A stretch of DNA of 64,000 nt from Paenibacillus sp. LHD-117 (GTDB lineage: Bacteria; Bacillota; Bacilli; Paenibacillales; Paenibacillaceae). The stretch is from the NCBI RefSeq assembly GCF_030929555.1, contig NZ_JAVFVT010000037.1, forward strand, positions 1 through 64,000, read 5' to 3'. Of this stretch, positions 61,693 to 64,000 are shown piece after piece; position 1 is the stretch's first letter; each line of letters starts with the position of its first letter. A model generated the notes under the pieces. It was given only the letters and a program-made list of their open reading frames with translations. It had not been told where the DNA came from and did no database searches. A program made the position numbers and the translations under genes.

Positions 61693-62934
61693 TTAACGAA
61701 GCAATTGCAGTACGCCTTGCGGCTGTTGGTTAGCTTGTGCAAGCATGGCTTGGGAAGCTTGTGTAAGGATGTTGTTCTTCGTGAAGTTCATCATTTCTTT
61801 AGCCATGTCGACGTCACGTACACGGGACTCAGCAGCTGTCAGGTTCTCCGAAGAAGTGTTCAGGTTGTTAATTGTGTGCTCCAAACGGTTTTGAACAGCA
61901 CCCAGTTTCGAGCGTTCAGCGGAAACTTTTTGAATCGCTTGGTCAACTACTTTAATCGCAGTAGCAGCTTGAGATTGAGTACCAATTTGCAAGCTATTTA
62001 CGCCCAAAGTGGACGCTCTCATGTCTTCTACAGACAAATTCATAGTTTGGCCAGTGTTTGAACCAATTTGGAAAGTAGCAGAGCCATCGGAGCGAGCATC
62101 TTTTGCTTTTACGCCCTCAGAAAAGTTTGAAAGTACGTTCGAAGCAGCGTCCTTACGCGTACCAGTCGCAGTCTTTACCTCGAAAGATAAACCATTAATC
62201 TGTGCAGCCGTACCAGCAGCCGCACCGTCTACAGTAAGTACACCTGCGGCAAGTGCAGCAGTGCCGACAGTAGCGTTAAGATTAATTTGTGTAAGGACAT
62301 CGTCCATATCATCTGCTGCTGCGGCAACTGTGTAACTTGCTGTTTGTTGTGTTCCGTTTACGGACCACGTTGCAGTGATTGTATCACCAACTGCGATACC
62401 AATGTTATTACCGCTAGCATCTGTTACTGCGGTTAGAAGAGTTGCTCCTACAACACCAGCAGCGAGATTGCCACTGTTCACAACTGTTCCAGTTGCTGCC
62501 GTTTGAGCGCCACCCATGCTACCATTAAGTAACGACTTGGTGTTGAATTCAGTTGTATTAGCAATACGTTCGATTTCAGTACCCAATTGAGTCATTTCAT
62601 CTTGAAGATTTTTACGGTCCTGAGTCGTATTCGTGTCATTGGAAGATTGAACAGATAGCTCACGCATACGTTGGAGAATACTATGTGTTTCGTTTAATGC
62701 ACCCTCAGCCGTCTGGATCATAGAGATGCCGTCTTGAGAGTTTTTGGAAGCCATATCCAAACCGCGAATTTGGCCACGCATTTTCTCGGAAATTGCAAGA
62801 CCTGCAGCGTCGTCACCAGCGCGGTTAATACGCAGACCGGAAGACAATTTCTCCAGAGATTTGCTTGCACCTGCATTGTTACTTGCCAATTGGCGGTGCG
62901 TGTTCAAAGCAGCGATATTGTGGTTGATAATCAT
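61693..62934 (-). CDS. hag: Flagellin
   Basis: 413 residues. Conserved D0/D1 ends: MIINHNIAALNTHRQL...SGLRINRAGDDAAGLAISEKMRGQIRGL and VQNRLEHTINNLNTSSENLTAAESRVRDVDMAKEMMNFTKNNILTQASQAMLAQANQQPQGVLQLLR. The central ~150 residues (Ala/Thr/Gly-rich) form the variable surface domain, larger than in B. subtilis Hag. ATG 62934 has AGGGAGGA. Transcribed from a SigD promoter and under apparent CsrA translational control. Confidence 0.97.
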   Translation of the reverse strand: MIINHNIAALNTHRQLASNNAGASKSLEKLSSGLRINRAGDDAAGLAISEKMRGQIRGLDMASKNSQDGISMIQTAEGALNETHSILQRMRELSVQSSNDTNTTQDRKNLQDEMTQLGTEIERIANTTEFNTKSLLNGSMGGAQTAATGTVVNSGNLAAGVVGATLLTAVTDASGNNIGIAVGDTITATWSVNGTQQTASYTVAAAADDMDDVLTQINLNATVGTAALAAGVLTVDGAAAGTAAQINGLSFEVKTATGTRKDAASNVLSNFSEGVKAKDARSDGSATFQIGSNTGQTMNLSVEDMRASTLGVNSLQIGTQSQAATAIKVVDQAIQKVSAERSKLGAVQNRLEHTINNLNTSSENLTAAESRVRDVDMAKEMMNFTKNNILTQASQAMLAQANQQPQGVLQLLR

Positions 62935-62962
62935 GAATATTTCCTCCCTGAAATGTTCGAAT

Positions 62963-62980
62963 TTCCGCATCCTTGCGGAA
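62963..62980 (-). promoter_or_regulatory. CsrA-binding hairpin in the hag leader
   Basis: On the mRNA strand TTCCGCA-AGGA-TGCGGAA: a 7-bp stem presenting AGGA in the loop, with CAAGGATG matching the CsrA consensus (RUACARGGAUGU). A second GGA-containing site is the ribosome binding site CAGGGAGGA 20 nt downstream. Dual binding would block translation, as known for hag in B. subtilis. Confidence 0.75.
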
Positions 62981-62984
62981 GCTT

Positions 62985-63014
62985 ACGATAATAGTTCGGC
63001 CGCACTATTATCGT
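62985..63014 (-). promoter_or_regulatory. 5'-terminal stem of the hag leader
   Basis: ACGATAATAGT pairs perfectly with ACTATTATCGT around an 8-nt loop. It begins about 10 nt after the SigD -10, so it would lie at the very 5' end of the mRNA and could protect it from decay. Confidence 0.65.
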
Positions 63015-63024
63015 GCTACTATAT

Positions 63025-63051
63025 TTATCGGCTGTATCAATCAAATGTTTA
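63025..63051 (-). promoter_or_regulatory. SigD promoter of hag
   Basis: Minus strand: TAAA (63048-63051), 15-nt spacer, GCCGATAA (63025-63032), close to the SigD consensus TAAA-N15-GCCGATAT. It begins just after the csrA stop. Confidence 0.88.
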
Positions 63052-63066
63052 TAGCCTGTTCGAAAA

Positions 63067-63288
63067 TTATTTATTGAAAAGTTTTGTTACATCCTCTAAG
63101 GATAGAGGTCTGTTTGCGGCACGGTTTTCGTCCTGAATAGCCATGTAAATCTCCTTGCGGTAGATATCAACATCCTTCGGTGCGCGAATGCCCAACTTCA
63201 CGTTATCGCCTTCTACGCCTAGGATCATGATCTCAACATTGGCCCCGATCATGATGGACTCATTACTTTTGCGCGATAATACCAGCAT
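63067..63288 (-). CDS. csrA: Translational regulator CsrA
   Basis: 73 residues. MLVLSRKSNESIMIGANVEIMILGVEGDNVKLGIRAPKDVDIYRKEIYMAIQ covers the beta strands that form the two RNA-binding surfaces of the dimer, including the conserved Arg of GIRAP. Represses flagellin translation until FliW titrates it. ATG with AAGGAGG; 14 bp after fliW. Confidence 0.97.
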   Translation of the reverse strand: MLVLSRKSNESIMIGANVEIMILGVEGDNVKLGIRAPKDVDIYRKEIYMAIQDENRAANRPLSLEDVTKLFNK

Positions 63289-63302
63289 ACCTTACCTCCT
63301 CC

Positions 63303-63695
63303 TTATGTTCGATGAATTGGCGCACGCGAGCTGTATGTATGTTCATGAAGAATGAGCTGCTTTCCTTTACCTGTTCTAGTGTTAAGGATGATTGGAGCAA
63401 GCAAGTTGACGGTTGCACCCACTAGGTCTAAAGGAATAGTCATAACTGACCATACTTCAACATCTGCTTCACTTTCGATCTCAAGTTCCTCCTTCACGCT
63501 ATCGGGAAGCTTCCATTCATATTCAGGATAGAACATGAACGGACTCGCAACCAACAAGGAAACTTCAGAATCATCCTCCGCTTTCATTAGTTTCATGGGT
63601 AACTCATCACCCATCTCTTCAAACACAAATTGCTTCACATGCTCGAATCCGGGTATACCTTGCTCAAATTGATACCGAACGATATTAGTATTCAC
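63303..63695 (-). CDS. fliW: Flagellar assembly factor FliW
   Basis: 130 residues. FEQGIPGFEHVKQFVF start, LVASPFMFYPEYEWKLPDSV, VEVWSVMTIPLDLVGATVNLLAPIILNTRTGKGKQLILHEHTYSSRAPI end, all typical. Binds CsrA allosterically and flagellin alternately. GTG start with GGAGG 7 nt upstream. Shortly downstream of a terminator-like hairpin. Confidence 0.96.
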   Translation of the reverse strand: MNTNIVRYQFEQGIPGFEHVKQFVFEEMGDELPMKLMKAEDDSEVSLLVASPFMFYPEYEWKLPDSVKEELEIESEADVEVWSVMTIPLDLVGATVNLLAPIILNTRTGKGKQLILHEHTYSSRAPIHRT

Positions 63696-63725
63696 AACAT
63701 GACCTCCAAGACATGAATTCTAGAT

Positions 63726-63778
63726 CATTAAAACAAAAACTATAGACCTCTAGCGTCTTGCGCTGATGATCTATAGTC
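63726..63778 (-). terminator. Terminator or attenuator between the YviE-like gene and fliW
   Basis: On the minus strand ACTATAGA...AGCG-loop-CGCT...TCTATAGT followed by TTTTTGTTTT. It lies about 30 bp before fliW, leaving little room for a promoter, so partial readthrough is likely. Confidence 0.7.
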
Positions 63779-63795
63779 GTAAAATAATACGCTTT

Positions 63796-64000
63796 TTAAA
63801 GCAGCTGATCAATTCGGGGGGGAATAATTTCAACTTTAGGATATCGGTTCATGTAGATGTCCAGCTTACCCCGTTCATATTCGTGAATAGGCTTGTTCAC
63901 CTGAACATTGAGATTGACTCTTCCTGGCGTTGTATCTATCGTTAGCTCACCGGGAATATACTCCATATCAATATTATCGAACGAAGCCTCCCCCCGGAAA
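63796..64000 (-). CDS. YviE-like (DUF6470) protein, C-terminal part only
   Basis: The window contains the last 67 codons, ending at TAA 63798-63796. The peptide (SFDNIDMEYIPGELTIDTTP...VNKPIHEYERGKLDIYMNRYPKVEIIPPRID) has the short repeated TIDTTPGRVNLNV-type strands of DUF6470 proteins. Its place next to fliW is that of yviE in B. subtilis. Function unknown; the start lies beyond the window. Confidence 0.7.
   Translation of the reverse strand, partial: FRGEASFDNIDMEYIPGELTIDTTPGRVNLNVQVNKPIHEYERGKLDIYMNRYPKVEIIPPRIDQLL

Overview
The window comes from a Gram-positive, flagellated, very probably endospore-forming bacterium of the Paenibacillaceae (Paenibacillus or Cohnella-like). The evidence is Bacillus-type gene order (pcrA-ligA; uvrB-uvrA; minJ-ctpB-ftsX-ftsE; prfB-secA-hpf; fliT-fliS-fliD-flaG-hag-csrA-fliW), AGGAGG-like ribosome binding sites, frequent GTG/TTG starts, a Bacillus-type RF2 frameshift and the 5' end of a Firmicutes 16S rRNA. 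No database search was possible, so family names rest on recognised motifs and context.

Region by region. 1-720: start of an rrn operon read leftwards, with leader and candidate tandem promoters. 720-5300: ligA and pcrA. 5400-17260: an accessory island inserted between pcrA and pcrB, which are neighbours in Bacillus. It holds two small proteins sharing a C-terminal domain (one with seven 16-residue Thr/Ser-rich repeats), a 205-bp structured inverted-repeat element, three tandem paralogous GT2+TPR glycosyltransferases, and a converging five-gene cluster (degenerate double GT-A protein, TPR protein, GT2, GT4, methyltransferase). It looks like a surface fibre plus its own glycosylation machinery. 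17350-23400: pcrB, a methyltransferase behind a palindrome-covered promoter, a U32 peptidase-family protein, a sugar phosphate isomerase/epimerase and a small membrane protein.

23400-28560: the SOS-type uvrBA operon. 28580-36110: an orphan response regulator divergent from a 2034-residue LPXTG adhesin. 36200-42070: minJ, ctpB, an M23 murein hydrolase and ftsEX. 42480-43925: a VanW-family protein. 44049-52234: the complete arginine operon argCJBDFGH behind a promoter overlapped by a candidate ARG box. 52235-52653 is non-coding and holds a near-perfect but orphan LexA-box-like palindrome. 52654-58400: a YitT-family protein, prfB with programmed frameshift, secA, hpf and a cold-shock protein.

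58575-64000: late flagellar genes. The hag leader carries a SigD promoter and a hairpin presenting AGGA in its loop plus an AGGGAGGA ribosome binding site. With csrA and fliW upstream, this is the expected FliW-CsrA-flagellin homeostasis circuit. The window ends inside a YviE-like (DUF6470) gene.

The most novel part is the 5.4-17.3 kb island. Whether its product is on the spore or the cell surface cannot be settled from sequence; late mother-cell sigma-like -10 motifs before both small genes lean weakly towards the spore.
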